Shown here in pieces: positions 1 to 9,956 of a stretch of 58,944 nt of DNA. Positions within the stretch are counted from its first letter, which is position 1. Each line of letters starts with the position of its first letter. The position numbers and the translations under genes are program-made. Location of the stretch: assembly GCA_017512705.1 (NCBI GenBank), contig JAFWEX010000156.1, positions 1 through 58,944 on the forward strand, written 5' to 3'. The DNA is from Paenibacillus sp. (GTDB lineage Bacteria > Bacillota > Bacilli > Paenibacillales > Paenibacillaceae). The notes beneath the pieces were generated by a model, which saw only the letters and a list, made by a program, of their open reading frames with translations, was not told the DNA's origin and searched no databases.

Positions 1-1553
1 TCGCTCGCGGTGAATTGCAGTGCATCGGTGCAACAACGCTGGATGAGTACCGCAAATACATCGAGAAGGATGCTGCGCTGGAGCGTCGTTTCCAACCGAT
101 TACGGTGGATCAACCGTCACCAGAAGAGGCGATTCAAATCTTGCATGGCTTGCGTGATCGTTACGAGGCGCATCACCGCGTGAAAATTACCGATGAAGCA
201 ATTGTGCAAGCAGTCAAATTGTCTGATCGTTACATCACAGACCGTTTCTTGCCGGATAAAGCGATCGACTTGATTGATGAAGCAGGATCAAAAGTGAGAT
301 TGAACTCCTATACCATTCCGCCGAACCTGAAACAATTGGAGAGCCGTCTGGAAGATATCCGCAAGGAAAAAGACGCTGCGGTTCAGAGCCAAGAGTTCGA
401 AAAGGCAGCGGCACTGCGTGATACAGAACAAAAAATTCGTGAAGAGCTGGATACCACGAAAAATCAGTGGAAAGAAAAACAAGGCCGTACGGATTCCGAA
501 GTCACTCCAGAAGATATCGCTCAAGTGGTAGCCAACTGGACAGGAATTCCGGTGAACAAGTTGAAAGAAGAAGAGACACAGCGTCTGATGAATCTGGAGT
601 CCATTCTTCATGAACGTGTAATCGGTCAGGATGAAGCTGTTAAATCCGTGAGCCGTGCCGTTCGCCGTGCACGTGCCGGACTTAAAGATCCGAAACGTCC
701 GATGGGTTCATTCATTTTCCTAGGCCCTACAGGTGTAGGTAAAACCGAGCTGGCTCGTGCGCTTGCTGAAGCAATGTTTGGTGATGAAAATGCCGTGATC
801 CGGATCGACATGTCCGAGTATGGTGAGAAACACTCCACAGCGCGTCTCGTTGGAGCGCCTCCAGGATACGTTGGATACGAAGAAGGCGGTCAGTTGACAG
901 AGAAAGTTCGCCGTAAACCGTACTCCGTTGTCCTACTGGATGAAGTGGAGAAAGCACACCCTGAGGTATTCAACATCTTGCTGCAAGTGCTGGAAGATGG
1001 TCGTCTGACAGATTCCAAAGGCCGTGTCGTTGACTTCCGTAACACACTGATTATTCTCACATCCAACGTGGGTGCTGAAGCGATCAGACGTAACTCTACC
1101 CTTGGTTTCACTGCTGTCATGGATGCAGGCGCAGATTATGATAACATGAAGGGTAAAGTCATGGATGAGCTGAAGAAAAGCTTCCGTCCAGAGTTCTTGA
1201 ACCGGATCGATGAAATCATTGTGTTCCACTCCCTCGAAGAGAAACATATCGCTGAGATTGTAACTCTGATGAGTGAGGATCTACGTAAACGTCTTAATGA
1301 GTACGAGGTTGATTTTGAGCTTACAGATAACGCTAAGGCCTTCTTGGCGAAAGCTGGCTTTGATCCTGCTTACGGTGCACGCCCACTTCGCCGAGCGATC
1401 CAGAAGCACATTGAAGACAAATTGTCTGAAGAGTTGCTTACAGGTAATGTGACCAAAGGCGATTCCTTGCTCATTGATGAAGAGAATGGTGCACTGTCTG
1501 TAACCAAAAAGGCTGCATCGGTACCATCCAATGAGGAGATCGAAACTAAATAA
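1..1553 (+). CDS. clpC: ATP-dependent Clp protease ATP-binding subunit ClpC (3' part)
   Basis: This is the C-terminal two thirds of a ClpC/HSP100 unfoldase, the AAA+ partner that feeds substrates to the ClpP peptidase and needs the adaptor MecA or McsB. The frame is already open at the left edge, so the 5' end lies outside the window. Visible parts, in order, are the end of AAA domain 1 (ALERRFQPI), the coiled-coil middle region with a UVR-like stretch ([12 protein letters not shown]), and AAA domain 2 with Walker [12 protein letters not shown] near nt 723 and Walker B LLDEVEKA near nt 930. The C-terminal D2-small domain ([10 protein letters not shown]) is followed by a short acidic tail. A hairpin terminator follows. 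In B. subtilis clpC ends the ctsR-mcsA-mcsB-clpC operon; those genes would lie to the left. Confidence 0.97.
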   Translation, partial: ARGELQCIGATTLDEYRKYIEKDAALERRFQPITVDQPSPEEAIQILHGLRDRYEAHHRVKITDEAIVQAVKLSDRYITDRFLPDKAIDLIDEAGSKVRLNSYTIPPNLKQLESRLEDIRKEKDAAVQSQEFEKAAALRDTEQKIREELDTTKNQWKEKQGRTDSEVTPEDIAQVVANWTGIPVNKLKEEETQRLMNLESILHERVIGQDEAVKSVSRAVRRARAGLKDPKRPMGSFIFLGPTGVGKTELARALAEAMFGDENAVIRIDMSEYGEKHSTARLVGAPPGYVGYEEGGQLTEKVRRKPYSVVLLDEVEKAHPEVFNILLQVLEDGRLTDSKGRVVDFRNTLIILTSNVGAEAIRRNSTLGFTAVMDAGADYDNMKGKVMDELKKSFRPEFLNRIDEIIVFHSLEEKHIAEIVTLMSEDLRKRLNEYEVDFELTDNAKAFLAKAGFDPAYGARPLRRAIQKHIEDKLSEELLTGNVTKGDSLLIDEENGALSVTKKAASVPSNEEIETK

Positions 1554-1601
1554 GGTTGACATGGTAGCTGGATGATCTCATCAGTTAGCCCCATATTCAG
1601 G

Positions 1602-1633
1602 TCCTTCTCGGCTTCGGCCGGGAAGGATTTTTT
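1602..1633 (+). terminator. Rho-independent terminator of clpC
   Basis: Arms 1602-1612 and 1617-1627 form an 11-bp stem with one T-G wobble and a TTCG tetraloop, followed directly by six T (1628-1633). It lies 49 nt after the clpC stop. The 211 nt from here to radA hold no gene. They contain a perfect AT palindrome at 1817-1833, just before the radA ribosome binding site. Confidence 0.93.
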
Positions 1634-1844
1634 CATAAGATAAGGATAAATGAAGGGATACATCCGAAGATTGGAATAAGTTATATGAGGATTGATGTGG
1701 AACATGTGTAAAGTTTGCGATAATCCTTTACGAAAAATCTCAAACAATGGTAAACTTTTAGTATCCCTGTGTGTCAGGGCAACGAGTAAAATTCGTCGAA
1801 TAATGCAAAATGCTGTTATAAAATAATTTTATAGGAGTGCTGAA

Positions 1845-3212
1845 GTGGCCAAAGTTAAAACCAAGTTTCAATGTACGGAATGCGGCTATGAAGCCCCCAA
1901 ATGGTACGGAAAATGTCCAGGTTGTCAGTCGTGGAATTCGATGATAGAAGAAACTGAAACGGTTGTCAAAACACAAGGAAGAAATTCTCCGTTGTTTGAC
2001 AGTAAAGATAAACCGCTTCCTATCATAGATATAGATAGCGGTCAAGAGCCGCGGGTACAGACTGGAATCGGAGAGTTAAACCGTGTATTGGGCGGTGGGA
2101 TCGTGCCAGGTTCACTCGTTCTGGTGGGCGGCGACCCTGGGATCGGAAAATCTACGCTGATGTTACAGACTTCTCATGCACTGACCCATTCCGGGCTGCG
2201 TGTCTTGTATGTGTCCGGAGAAGAATCCGTGAAGCAGACAAAATTACGGGCTGACCGACTTGGTGCACTCTCGCCGGAGCTGTATGTGCTGTGCGAAACC
2301 AATATGGAACGAGTGGAGGAAGCGGTGGATCAGATCCAGCCGCATTTTCTTGTCATCGACTCCATTCAAACGGTTTATCTGCCCGAAGTTACCAGCGCAC
2401 CAGGAAGTGTAGCACAAGTAAGGGAATGCACTTCCAGATTTATGCGAATAGCTAAGGGGCGAGGCATCGCAACAGTTCTAGTAGGGCATGTTACCAAAGA
2501 AGGTGCCATTGCTGGTCCTCGTATGTTGGAGCATATGGTCGACTGCGTGCTTTATTTTGAAGGAGAACGTCATCATACGTATCGTCTACTTCGTGCGGTG
2601 AAGAACCGTTTTGGTTCCACCAACGAAATTGGCATATTCGAAATGGGGGAGGATGGCCTTCGTGAAGTCGGTAATCCCTCAGAGTTGTTTTTATCGGAGC
2701 GTCCATTAGGAGTAGCGGGGTCTACCGTCGTGGCAAGTATGGAAGGTACACGTCCGATGTTGGTAGAGCTCCAAGCTTTGATCTCAACGACACACTTTCC
2801 ATCTCCACGGCGGATGGCAACAGGTATTGATCATCACCGGCTGAATCTGATTATTGCCGTACTGGAGAAGCGTATGGGAATGTTTCTTCAGACACAGGAT
2901 GCTTATCTTAACGTGGCAGGCGGGGTAAGGCTGGATGAGCCAGCAGTCGATTTGGCAGTGGCCATCAGTATTGCCTCCAGCTTGAGAGATGTGCCAACCA
3001 AGCCGGATGATGTCATCTTCGGCGAGATTGGCCTGACCGGTGAAGTCCGCGCCGTATCCAGGGCGGAACAGCGTGTGAAAGAAGCCGCGAAGCTGGGCTT
3101 CAAACGAGTTATTTTACCAGAAAAAAGCTTAAAAGGCTGGAAACATCCTCGCGGGATACAACTCATCGGTGTAAATACCGTGGCAGATGCACTAGCGGTT
3201 GCTTTAGATTAG
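1845..3212 (+). CDS. radA: DNA repair protein RadA (Sms)
   Basis: RadA is a RecA-like, DnaB-type branch-migration helicase used in recombinational repair and transformation. The 455-aa product has the full architecture. An N-terminal zinc finger carries Cys10, Cys13, Cys24 and Cys27. A RecA core has Walker [11 protein letters not shown] and the RadA signature [13 protein letters not shown]-terminal Lon-like domain contains [12 protein letters not shown] and [10 protein letters not shown]. The start is GTG at 1845, preceded by ATAGGAG at 1831-1837. disA follows 15 nt later, the same arrangement as in B. subtilis, where RadA binds DisA and restrains its cyclase activity. Confidence 0.97.
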   Translation: MAKVKTKFQCTECGYEAPKWYGKCPGCQSWNSMIEETETVVKTQGRNSPLFDSKDKPLPIIDIDSGQEPRVQTGIGELNRVLGGGIVPGSLVLVGGDPGIGKSTLMLQTSHALTHSGLRVLYVSGEESVKQTKLRADRLGALSPELYVLCETNMERVEEAVDQIQPHFLVIDSIQTVYLPEVTSAPGSVAQVRECTSRFMRIAKGRGIATVLVGHVTKEGAIAGPRMLEHMVDCVLYFEGERHHTYRLLRAVKNRFGSTNEIGIFEMGEDGLREVGNPSELFLSERPLGVAGSTVVASMEGTRPMLVELQALISTTHFPSPRRMATGIDHHRLNLIIAVLEKRMGMFLQTQDAYLNVAGGVRLDEPAVDLAVAISIASSLRDVPTKPDDVIFGEIGLTGEVRAVSRAEQRVKEAAKLGFKRVILPEKSLKGWKHPRGIQLIGVNTVADALAVALD

Positions 3213-3227
3213 GGGGCATAACAAAAA

Positions 3228-4304
3228 ATGAAGGATTCAAGCCAACTGGACAATATGAATGATTTGTTAAGGCTGATCGCACCAGGTACACCTTTCCGCG
3301 AAGGTCTGGAAAATGTGCTGCGCGCCAAGACGGGCGCTCTGCTTGTTGTAGGATACAGTCCTGAAGTCATGGAAGTAGTCGACGGGGGATTTTCGATTAA
3401 TTGTGATTTTTCCCCAAACTATCTGTATGAGCTTGCCAAAATGGACGGTGCGATTATTCTGAGTGAGGACTTGAAACGGATTTTGTACGCGAACACACAG
3501 CTTATTCCCGATTCCTCTATCTCGTCATCAGAAACAGGCATTCGTCACCGGACAGCAGAGCGAGTGGCCAAACAAACCGGCAAGCTGGTCGTGTCCATCT
3601 CACAGCGTCGAAATATTATTACCTTGTATCAGGGGACACTTCGATATTCACTTAAGGAAATCGGGGTTATTTTGACCAAAGCCAATCAGGCGATTCAAAC
3701 GCTTGAAAAGTACAAAGCTGTGCTGAAACAATCCCTTACGAATCTGAGTGCCTCTGAATTTGAGGAGTTGGTTACGATTCCTGAGGTGGTTAACGTCATT
3801 CAGCGGACAGAGATGGTGTTGCGAATCAAAACGGAGATCGAGCGATACATTGATGAGCTAGGGAATGAAGGAAGGCTTATTTCCATGCAGATGGAAGAGC
3901 TTGTGGGTACAACAGAGGAAGAGGCGTGGCTGCTGTACAAGGACTATGCTCGTGATGATAGCGATGACAAGATTCGTGAAATTATCGTCGGCTTAAAAAG
4001 ATTGTCAGACGATGAGCTGCTTGATGCACACCATATTGTACGTCTGCTTGGCTACCCATCTTCTGCGGCAACTTCCGAAGATTCGGTTGCACCACGCGGA
4101 TATCGGGTATTAAATAAGATCCCTCGTCTACCTAATGTGATTATTCACAACCTGGTGGATCAATTCGAACAATTACCTCATGTCATCATGGCAACGATTG
4201 AAGAACTGGATGAGGTGGATGGCATCGGAGAGGTTCGTGCCCGTACCATCAAGGAAGGTCTCAAACGTCTGCAGGAGCAAATGTTTATTGACAGACAGAT
4301 GTAG
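3228..4304 (+). CDS. disA: DNA integrity scanning diadenylate cyclase DisA
   Basis: DisA converts two ATP to cyclic di-AMP and pauses at branched DNA, linking genome integrity to c-di-AMP signalling and, in Bacillus, to sporulation timing. The 358-aa protein shows the diadenylate cyclase domain with the catalytic DGA (residues 73-75) and RHR (106-108) motifs. A helical spine follows, then a C-terminal helix-hairpin-helix DNA-binding region ([16 protein letters not shown]). Length is normal for the family. The start ATG is preceded by AGGGGG, and the gene is closely coupled to radA. Confidence 0.97.
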   Translation: MKDSSQLDNMNDLLRLIAPGTPFREGLENVLRAKTGALLVVGYSPEVMEVVDGGFSINCDFSPNYLYELAKMDGAIILSEDLKRILYANTQLIPDSSISSSETGIRHRTAERVAKQTGKLVVSISQRRNIITLYQGTLRYSLKEIGVILTKANQAIQTLEKYKAVLKQSLTNLSASEFEELVTIPEVVNVIQRTEMVLRIKTEIERYIDELGNEGRLISMQMEELVGTTEEEAWLLYKDYARDDSDDKIREIIVGLKRLSDDELLDAHHIVRLLGYPSSAATSEDSVAPRGYRVLNKIPRLPNVIIHNLVDQFEQLPHVIMATIEELDEVDGIGEVRARTIKEGLKRLQEQMFIDRQM

Positions 4305-4345
4305 GAATCGCCTGTAACGGCTTCTAATGAATGGGGTGAAACAAC

Positions 4346-5077
4346 ATGTTAACTAGATTCATTCCAAACCTTTTTACCTTAGGTAATTTATTTCTTGGTA
4401 TGATGGCCATTTTACTTGCCATTAACGGGAGCTACAGCTTGGCTGCCATAATGGTCATCGTTGCGATGCTACTGGATGGACTGGATGGACGTGTGGCGAG
4501 GGCGTTGAATGCCCAAAGTGAATTCGGAAAAGAACTTGATTCCTTGTCCGATATGGTGTCCTTTGGGGCGGCACCAGCATTAATTATTTTCATGGTGTCG
4601 TTCCAAGATACGATGCCGATCTTCGCTTGGATAGCTACGGCTGCCTTTCCGATCTGTGGTGCCATTCGTCTGGCTAGATTTAATGTCCGTCCAGGTATTC
4701 CGGGGTACTTTACAGGACTGCCAATTCCGGCAGCCGGCGGTGTGCTAGCTACGCTCTCTCTGTTCCATAAGGATATTGGTCCCATCAGTATGATGATTGC
4801 TACGCTGTTGCTGTCGTACTTAATGGTTAGTTCACTGAAATATCCCAATTTTAAAAAAGTCGGACTACCCCGCAAAGCAATCTGGATTGCTCCTTGGGTT
4901 GTGATTCTAGCGGTAGCGCTGGCGGTTCTTTTCCCGGATCAGCTCTCCAAATTGATATTCATTCCGTTAGTGCTGTATGCACTGTATGGTATGAAACACA
5001 ACGTGCGGACGGCGGCTTCCCGCAATCGCGCCAAAAAACGCAAAGACAGGAAATCTTCACGATCTTCTGACAATTAG
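4346..5077 (+). CDS. pssA: CDP-diacylglycerol-serine O-phosphatidyltransferase
   Basis: This integral membrane enzyme condenses CDP-diacylglycerol with L-serine to give phosphatidylserine, the precursor of phosphatidylethanolamine. The 243-aa sequence contains the CDP-alcohol phosphatidyltransferase signature at residues 44-69, with Asp44, Asp47, Gly48, Gly61, Asp65 and Asp69 in the expected spacing. About six to seven hydrophobic helices follow, then a very basic C-terminal tail (NRAKKRKDRKS). The substrate assignment rests on similarity to the Gram-positive PssA subclass. A related phosphatidyltransferase is possible, but archetypal PgsA differs in overall sequence. No psd decarboxylase gene lies adjacent in this window. 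Confidence 0.9.
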   Translation: MLTRFIPNLFTLGNLFLGMMAILLAINGSYSLAAIMVIVAMLLDGLDGRVARALNAQSEFGKELDSLSDMVSFGAAPALIIFMVSFQDTMPIFAWIATAAFPICGAIRLARFNVRPGIPGYFTGLPIPAAGGVLATLSLFHKDIGPISMMIATLLLSYLMVSSLKYPNFKKVGLPRKAIWIAPWVVILAVALAVLFPDQLSKLIFIPLVLYALYGMKHNVRTAASRNRAKKRKDRKSSRSSDN

Positions 5078-5117
5078 AACAATGGTATAGTACTTATCAA
5101 ACGATAAAACGATATAA

Positions 5118-5159
5118 AAAAAGCACGTACATTTCCTGAACGGAGAGTACGTGCTTTTT
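5118..5159. terminator. Bidirectional terminator between pssA and the minus-strand gene
   Basis: Perfect 13-bp arms AAAAAGCACGTAC (5118-5130) and GTACGTGCTTTTT (5147-5159) flank a 16-nt loop. The A run and T run allow termination from either side, which fits the convergent genes around it. Confidence 0.92.
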
Positions 5160-5200
5160 GTATTATTAGCAGATCAATGACCAAGTAGCGAGAAGCTTGG

Positions 5201-5596
5201 CTAGGACAGATTAAACATCCCGAGCGTTGAACATTTCTGTGATTCGTGATTCACGACCTCTTCCAAGTTAATGTCTAGCAGATTACAGAGTGCAGACATA
5301 TAGAACAGGTTGCGCCCCAATTCGGAGCTGATGACCTCTCTGCAGTTCTCACACAATTCACCCTCCACATGCGTTTCCAGCAGACCCTTGGCTTGAGAAA
5401 TATCACTCTCGGGTGCATATTGCTGTTTGGTGGCGTGCAGCTCAATGCAGCCGCATTCGGTAATGGCTTTGGAAACAGCGCGGTTAACAGAGGCCCCGGC
5501 TTGTCCCGTTTTGGACAGTACATCAATCAGGCTGCGATGGCGCAGCAACAGTTCGGACACTTGATCCTGAAAAGCCTGTAAACTTAGCGTACTCAT
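5201..5596 (-). CDS. Conserved small cytosolic protein of unknown function
   Basis: A 131-aa protein with no signal peptide or membrane segment. I do not recognise it firmly. It is helical in character and Cys-rich (TECGCIEL, LCENC). Its C-terminal part (LGRNLFYMSALCNLLDINLEEV) resembles the helical region of MazG-like all-alpha NTP pyrophosphatases, but the metal-binding EExxE signature is not obvious. The start is set at ATG 5596 because GAGGTGAG (minus strand, about 5605-5612) sits at the right distance; the GTG at 5608 overlaps that site. It has its own sigma-A-type promoter (5629-5658) overlapping a dyad, and faces pssA across a shared terminator. It may be a conserved Paenibacillus protein, but I cannot confirm that here. 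Confidence 0.75.
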   Translation of the reverse strand: MSTLSLQAFQDQVSELLLRHRSLIDVLSKTGQAGASVNRAVSKAITECGCIELHATKQQYAPESDISQAKGLLETHVEGELCENCREVISSELGRNLFYMSALCNLLDINLEEVVNHESQKCSTLGMFNLS

Positions 5597-5615
5597 TTTG
5601 CCACTCACCTCGGAT

Positions 5616-5630
5616 ATGAATTGAATTCAT
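5616..5630. promoter_or_regulatory. Perfect 7-1-7 dyad at the start of the minus-strand transcript (candidate operator)
   Basis: ATGAATT (5616-5622) and AATTCAT (5624-5630) form a perfect inverted repeat around a central G. It overlaps the -10 box edge and the expected transcription start of the minus-strand gene at 5201-5596, a position typical of repressor sites. Confidence 0.45.
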
Positions 5631-5658
5631 TATATGCCAATAAAAGTCTTACTTTCAA
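5629..5658 (-). promoter_or_regulatory. Sigma-A-type promoter for the minus-strand gene 5201-5596
   Basis: On the minus strand, TTGAAA (5653-5658) is separated by 18 nt from a consensus TATAAT (5629-5634). The ATG at 5596 lies about 32 nt downstream. Confidence 0.75.
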
Positions 5659-5767
5659 CCGATGGATGCAACATTTCATAAAACTTCATGAAGACACGAT
5701 TAGCATTCCGGAAATTGGATCATACTGGATATGAAAATGAACAATGATTAAGGAGGTGCAGGAACTC

Positions 5768-6853
5768 ATGTGGAGAAAAGGCATTTTAACTTTTACTGGA
5801 TTGTGCGGCGCATGGTTCGGGTACACGGCTTATCATCTGGCAGGCAAGTCCATTCCTTGGATGGCAGAATGGGTTCAATCAACAGGATTGCTGGGAGCTG
5901 GCGTATCGACACTGCTGGGAGCAGTACTTTTTATGTCCGTATGTACGATTGGCGGTACAATGGTGGCAAACCGGTTGCAGAGCGGGATCAACTCTTTAGC
6001 TAGAATACCTATGAATGAGCTTGCTGCAGGGGCGGCAGGTACTGTGGCTGGACTACTCGTTGCTTTATTGCTGTATCCTTGTCTGAATTGGCTGGGAACC
6101 GCAGGAGAGGTGCTTCAAGTAGCTTTAACCGTTATTGCTGCATACTCAGGGTATAGCTTGGCTATGGCTAAGAAGGACGATCTTGCAGCATTATGGAAGT
6201 CAGGACGATGGGGGCATCCGGAAGCAGAAGAGCCACGCAGAATGGAAGAACATAAAATTTTGGACACCAGTGTGATTATTGACGGCAGAATCGCAGATAT
6301 CTGCAAGACCGGATTCATCGAGGGTACAATTGTTATCCCGGAATTTGTGTTGGAAGAGCTGCAGCATATTGCAGATTCCTCAGATCTGCTCAAACGTAAC
6401 CGTGGTCGTCGCGGGCTGGATATTTTGAACAAAATTCAGAAAGAGCTTGATGTGCAAGTCTTGATCTACGAAGGCGATTTCGAGGAAATCTCCGAAGTGG
6501 ACAGCAAGCTGGTGAAGCTCGCCAAAGTTCTTCAGGGTAAAGTGGTCACCAATGATTTTAACCTCAATAAGGTCTGTGAACTCCAGGGTGTGTCTGTGCT
6601 TAACATCAATGATCTGGCCAATGCGGTGAAACCAGTTGTACTGCCAGGAGAAGAGATCCTGGTACAGATTATTAAGGATGGCAAGGAGCATGGACAAGGC
6701 GTAGCCTATTTGGATGACGGAACGATGATCGTTGTAGAAGGCGGACGCGAGTATATTGGCATGATGATGGAAGTGCTTGTAACCAGTGTACTTCAGACGT
6801 CTGCGGGACGAATGATTTTTGCCAAGCCAAAACTGTTGGAAAAAGCCCAATAA
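5768..6853 (+). CDS. yacL: PIN/TRAM domain membrane protein (YacL family)
   Basis: The 361-aa protein starts with about four hydrophobic helices (roughly residues 5-130). A cytoplasmic PIN-type nuclease domain follows, with the acidic motif LDTSVIIDGRI, then EFVLEELQ and VTNDFNLNK, and a C-terminal TRAM domain (GEEILVQIIKDGKEHGQGVAYL). PIN domains are usually metal-dependent RNases and TRAM binds RNA, so a membrane-anchored RNase is plausible, but the substrate is unknown even in B. subtilis. ATG at 5768 is chosen over the in-frame ATG at 5744 because AAGGAGG (5750-5756) lies between them. It precedes ispD as in B. subtilis. Confidence 0.92.
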   Translation: MWRKGILTFTGLCGAWFGYTAYHLAGKSIPWMAEWVQSTGLLGAGVSTLLGAVLFMSVCTIGGTMVANRLQSGINSLARIPMNELAAGAAGTVAGLLVALLLYPCLNWLGTAGEVLQVALTVIAAYSGYSLAMAKKDDLAALWKSGRWGHPEAEEPRRMEEHKILDTSVIIDGRIADICKTGFIEGTIVIPEFVLEELQHIADSSDLLKRNRGRRGLDILNKIQKELDVQVLIYEGDFEEISEVDSKLVKLAKVLQGKVVTNDFNLNKVCELQGVSVLNINDLANAVKPVVLPGEEILVQIIKDGKEHGQGVAYLDDGTMIVVEGGREYIGMMMEVLVTSVLQTSAGRMIFAKPKLLEKAQ

Positions 6854-6955
6854 AAGCGGTATGATGGGTAGTGTATCGTTGAACAATTATGGATATCGAG
6901 GCAGATATGAATTGTTGCCCGGCGATAAACTGACAGACAAGGCAGGGATTGCGGC

Positions 6956-7648
6956 ATGGATAAAGGGTGGGGCGTTGTCATTGTGGCGGCAGGTCGGGGT
7001 ACCCGCATGGGAACAACCGAGAGCAAACAATTTTTGCTGCTACAGGACAAGCCCGTTTTCATACATACGCTTGAAGTGTTTGCGGCTCTGGATGAGATTC
7101 GTGAGATGATCCTGGTTACCGGAGCTGCAGATGTTGAACGATGCCTGAAATGGTTAAAAGAATACCAGCTGGAATCTCGTGTCCGCGTAATCCCCGGAGG
7201 GAAAGAGAGACAACACTCGGTTCATGAAGGCCTTCGGGCACTGGACACGGACTGGGTCCTCGTTCACGACGGGGTACGTCCTTTTGTGAACCGTGAGCAG
7301 ATTAGACACTGCATGGCTGCAGCTATATCGTGCGGAGGTGCTGTGCTGGCTGTGCCGGTGAAGGATACGATTAAACAAGTGAATGCGGAAGGTATCGTTA
7401 CGGCGACACCGGATCGCAGCAGTCTGTGGAGCATTCAAACCCCGCAGGCTTTTCGTCTTTCATCCCTGCTTGAGGCTTATGAAGCGGCGGAGCGGGACGG
7501 TTTCTTGGGGACGGATGATGCCATGCTGGCTGAACGCCAGGGAATATCGGTTAAGGTTGTGGAAGGCAGTTATACCAACATCAAACTAACGACACCGGAA
7601 GATTTACAGTATGCCGCGTTTTGGCTTAAGGGAGAGAAGAAGCGATGA
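6956..7648 (+). CDS. ispD: 2-C-methyl-D-erythritol 4-phosphate cytidylyltransferase
   Basis: Third step of the MEP isoprenoid pathway: MEP + CTP gives CDP-ME. The 230-aa sequence has the N-terminal nucleotide-binding loop [12 protein letters not shown], the substrate motif [11 protein letters not shown] and the C-terminal KLTTPEDL typical of IspD. The start ATG at 6956 has only a weak Shine-Dalgarno (GGCAGGGA), after a 102-nt spacer. The stop overlaps the ispF start by four bases (ATGA), so the two are translationally coupled. Confidence 0.96.
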   Translation: MDKGWGVVIVAAGRGTRMGTTESKQFLLLQDKPVFIHTLEVFAALDEIREMILVTGAADVERCLKWLKEYQLESRVRVIPGGKERQHSVHEGLRALDTDWVLVHDGVRPFVNREQIRHCMAAAISCGGAVLAVPVKDTIKQVNAEGIVTATPDRSSLWSIQTPQAFRLSSLLEAYEAAERDGFLGTDDAMLAERQGISVKVVEGSYTNIKLTTPEDLQYAAFWLKGEKKR

Positions 7649-8121
7649 TACGTGTAGGACAAGGATTTGACGTGCATCAGTTGGTGGAAGGTAGACCGTG
7701 TATTATAGGTGGGGTAACTATTCCATATGAAAAAGGGTTGATGGGCCACTCGGACGCAGACGTGCTGCTGCACGCAGTCAGTGATGCGATTCTTGGTGCA
7801 CTGGCACTTGGGGATATCGGCAAGCATTTCCCGGATACGGACCCGGAGTATAAGGATGCTGACAGTTTGAAACTACTCGAGCATGTATGGCAACTTGTGA
7901 AGGATCGCGGTTACAAGCTGGGGAATATCGATTCGACGATCATTGCCCAGAAGCCGAAGATGGCACCATACGTCCCGCAGATGGCCGAAGTGATTGCCAA
8001 AGCGCTGGAAGCCGATGTGTCACAAGTGAACGTAAAGGCAACAACAACAGAGCAACTGGGGTTCCCTGGACGGGGAGAGGGAATTGCAGCCCAGTCCGTT
8101 GTATGCCTGGTACGTGTGTGA
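7645..8121 (+). CDS. ispF: 2-C-methyl-D-erythritol 2,4-cyclodiphosphate synthase
   Basis: Fifth step of the MEP pathway, cyclising CDP-ME 2-phosphate to MEcPP with release of CMP. The 158-aa protein, normal for this trimeric enzyme, has the zinc-binding DVH motif (Asp9, His11), the [11 protein letters not shown] signature and the C-terminal [16 protein letters not shown] segment. IspE is not encoded here, so the pathway is only partly clustered. Confidence 0.97.
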   Translation: MIRVGQGFDVHQLVEGRPCIIGGVTIPYEKGLMGHSDADVLLHAVSDAILGALALGDIGKHFPDTDPEYKDADSLKLLEHVWQLVKDRGYKLGNIDSTIIAQKPKMAPYVPQMAEVIAKALEADVSQVNVKATTTEQLGFPGRGEGIAAQSVVCLVRV

Positions 8122-8154
8122 TATCATCAACCAATTAGAAACGGAGAGGATTAT

Positions 8155-9618
8155 ATGAGTTCAGATATCCGGGTGCGTTACGCACCTAGCCCAACGGGAC
8201 ACCTACATATCGGGAATGCCCGTACAGCACTATTTAACTATTTGTATGCTAAACATAATAACGGAAAATTCATCATTCGTATCGAGGATACGGACGTGAA
8301 GCGGAACATTGCGGGCGGAGAAGAAAGCCAGCTAAAATACTTGAAATGGCTCGGGATCGAGTGGGATGAGAGTATTGATGTCGGCGGAGAATACGGACCT
8401 TACCGTCAAACGGAGCGTCTGGATCTGTATCGCAAATATACTCAAGAGCTACTGGACAAAGGTCTGGCTTATCGTTGCTACTGCACGGAAGAAGAGCTGG
8501 AACAGGAACGCGAAGAGCAGTCAGCTCGTGGAGAAACTCCGCGTTACTCTGGCAAACACCGTGACCTGACACCAGAGCAGATTGAAGCATTTGAAGCAGA
8601 AGGCCGTGTGGCGAGCATTCGTTTCCGTGTACCGGCAGACCGCACCTATACATTCAACGATATGGTCAAAGGCACAATCTCTTTCAACAGTAAAGAATCA
8701 GGCGACTTCGTCATTGTGAAAAAGGATGGCATTCCCACGTACAACTATGCCGTTGCCGTGGATGATCACTTGATGAAGATCTCCCACGTACTACGTGGGG
8801 AGGATCATATCTCGAATACGCCGCGTCAGCTCATGATCTATGAAGCGCTTGGCTGGGAGCCGCCACAATTCGGTCATATGACGCTAATCGTTAACGAAAA
8901 TCACAAGAAACTGAGCAAACGCGATGAATCCGTGATTCAGTTTATTGAACAATACGATCAGCTCGGTTATCTGCCGGAAGCAATGTTTAACTTTATCTCC
9001 CTGCTTGGCTGGTCGCCAGAAGGAGAAGAGGAGATCTTCTCACAGGAGCAGCTAATCTCCATTTTTGATACGAAGCGTCTCTCGAAGAGCCCGGCTGTAT
9101 TTGATACTCATAAGCTGGCGCACTTGAACAACCATTACATCAAAAATGCTGATCCAGCACGGATTGCCGAGATGGCGATTCCGCATCTGCAAAAAGCTGG
9201 ACGTCTTCCTGCCGAGCTGTCCGCGGAGCAAAAAAAATGGGCGTATACGCTTGTAAACCTCTATCAGGAGCAGATGAATGCGGCATCCGATATCGTAGAG
9301 CTGTCGGAAGTGTTCTTCCGTTCTGAGGTTGAGCTAGAGAGTGAAGGGGCTGCGGTACTGGCTGAAGAGCAAGTTCCAACCGTGCTGAAGGCATTTGCGG
9401 ATAAGGTCCAGGCGAGTGACGAATTTACGCCGAGTAAAATGGCAGCTCTGATCAAGGAAGTGCAGAAGGAAACAGGCTTTAAGGGCAAACAGCTCTTCAT
9501 GCCGATCCGCGTTGCATTGACTGGACAGACACATGGCCGTGATCTGAATCAGACGATTGTGCTACTTGGCCGTGACACTGTCATTGAGCGTTTGCTGGCA
9601 CAGGTGACAGGCGCATAA
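8155..9618 (+). CDS. gltX: Glutamyl-tRNA synthetase
   Basis: Class I aminoacyl-tRNA synthetase that charges tRNA-Glu and, in most Bacillales, also tRNA-Gln for later amidation. The 487-aa sequence shows the HIGH-type motif HIGN in [15 protein letters not shown], the KMSKS-type motif KKLSKRDES and a C-terminal helical anticodon-binding domain. The start ATG follows ACGGAGAGGATTAT. The upstream spacer from ispF is only 33 nt, so read-through from the isp genes is likely. No clear terminator is visible right after the stop. Confidence 0.97.
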   Translation: MSSDIRVRYAPSPTGHLHIGNARTALFNYLYAKHNNGKFIIRIEDTDVKRNIAGGEESQLKYLKWLGIEWDESIDVGGEYGPYRQTERLDLYRKYTQELLDKGLAYRCYCTEEELEQEREEQSARGETPRYSGKHRDLTPEQIEAFEAEGRVASIRFRVPADRTYTFNDMVKGTISFNSKESGDFVIVKKDGIPTYNYAVAVDDHLMKISHVLRGEDHISNTPRQLMIYEALGWEPPQFGHMTLIVNENHKKLSKRDESVIQFIEQYDQLGYLPEAMFNFISLLGWSPEGEEEIFSQEQLISIFDTKRLSKSPAVFDTHKLAHLNNHYIKNADPARIAEMAIPHLQKAGRLPAELSAEQKKWAYTLVNLYQEQMNAASDIVELSEVFFRSEVELESEGAAVLAEEQVPTVLKAFADKVQASDEFTPSKMAALIKEVQKETGFKGKQLFMPIRVALTGQTHGRDLNQTIVLLGRDTVIERLLAQVTGA

Positions 9619-9702
9619 ATCGCGTATATTCCTGAACCCCCGTAAGTGGAGAACATGAATTACACATTAACGGAGAGGACAGAAAAAACCTGAAAAAGCG
9701 AA

Positions 9703-9832
9703 GCGATCGCCTAAAAGCTTTCTGCAAGAAAGCTGCATCGGAAGAATAAGCTTATCACCGGATTTTTCCCTTTGGAAAAGGGAATCAAAAAAATCTGGGG
9801 ATAACAGCGATTAGAAGGTTATTCTGTCATCG
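9703..9832. repeat. Structured intergenic foldback element
   Basis: Non-coding stretch with nested inverted repeats. GCGATCGC at 9703-9710 is palindromic. AGCTTTCT and AGAAAGCT at 9716-9734 form a perfect hairpin. A long imperfect hairpin follows, in which AGAATAA (9743-9749) pairs with TTATTCT (9819-9825), TTATC (9752-9756) with GATAA (9800-9804), and inner GGATTTTT and CCCTTT arms close around 9760-9796. An AGCGATTAGAAG bulge remains on the 3' side. It matches my recollection of a dispersed Paenibacillus intergenic sequence, but copy number cannot be tested here. Confidence 0.55.
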
Positions 9833-9884
9833 GAGTGCCTGTGTAAATATTTATTGTTCAACTTATGTAATTCAATTGTGCTGG

Positions 9885-9913
9885 TTGTCAGTCTCAAGGC
9901 TTTTCGCTATAAT
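9885..9913 (+). promoter_or_regulatory. Sigma-A-type promoter of the cysE-cysS transcript
   Basis: TTGTCA (9885-9890), 17 nt, TATAAT (9908-9913). It lies just upstream of the T-box leader, so it drives cysE and downstream genes. Confidence 0.88.
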
Positions 9914-9956
9914 AGCAACACAAGAGTGAATTGTCATAATACGTTCATATAGAACA

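Noticed and set aside
6854-6955. Possible extra gene between yacL and ispD
   Set aside because: The readable frame is short, out of phase with ispD and without a ribosome binding site.
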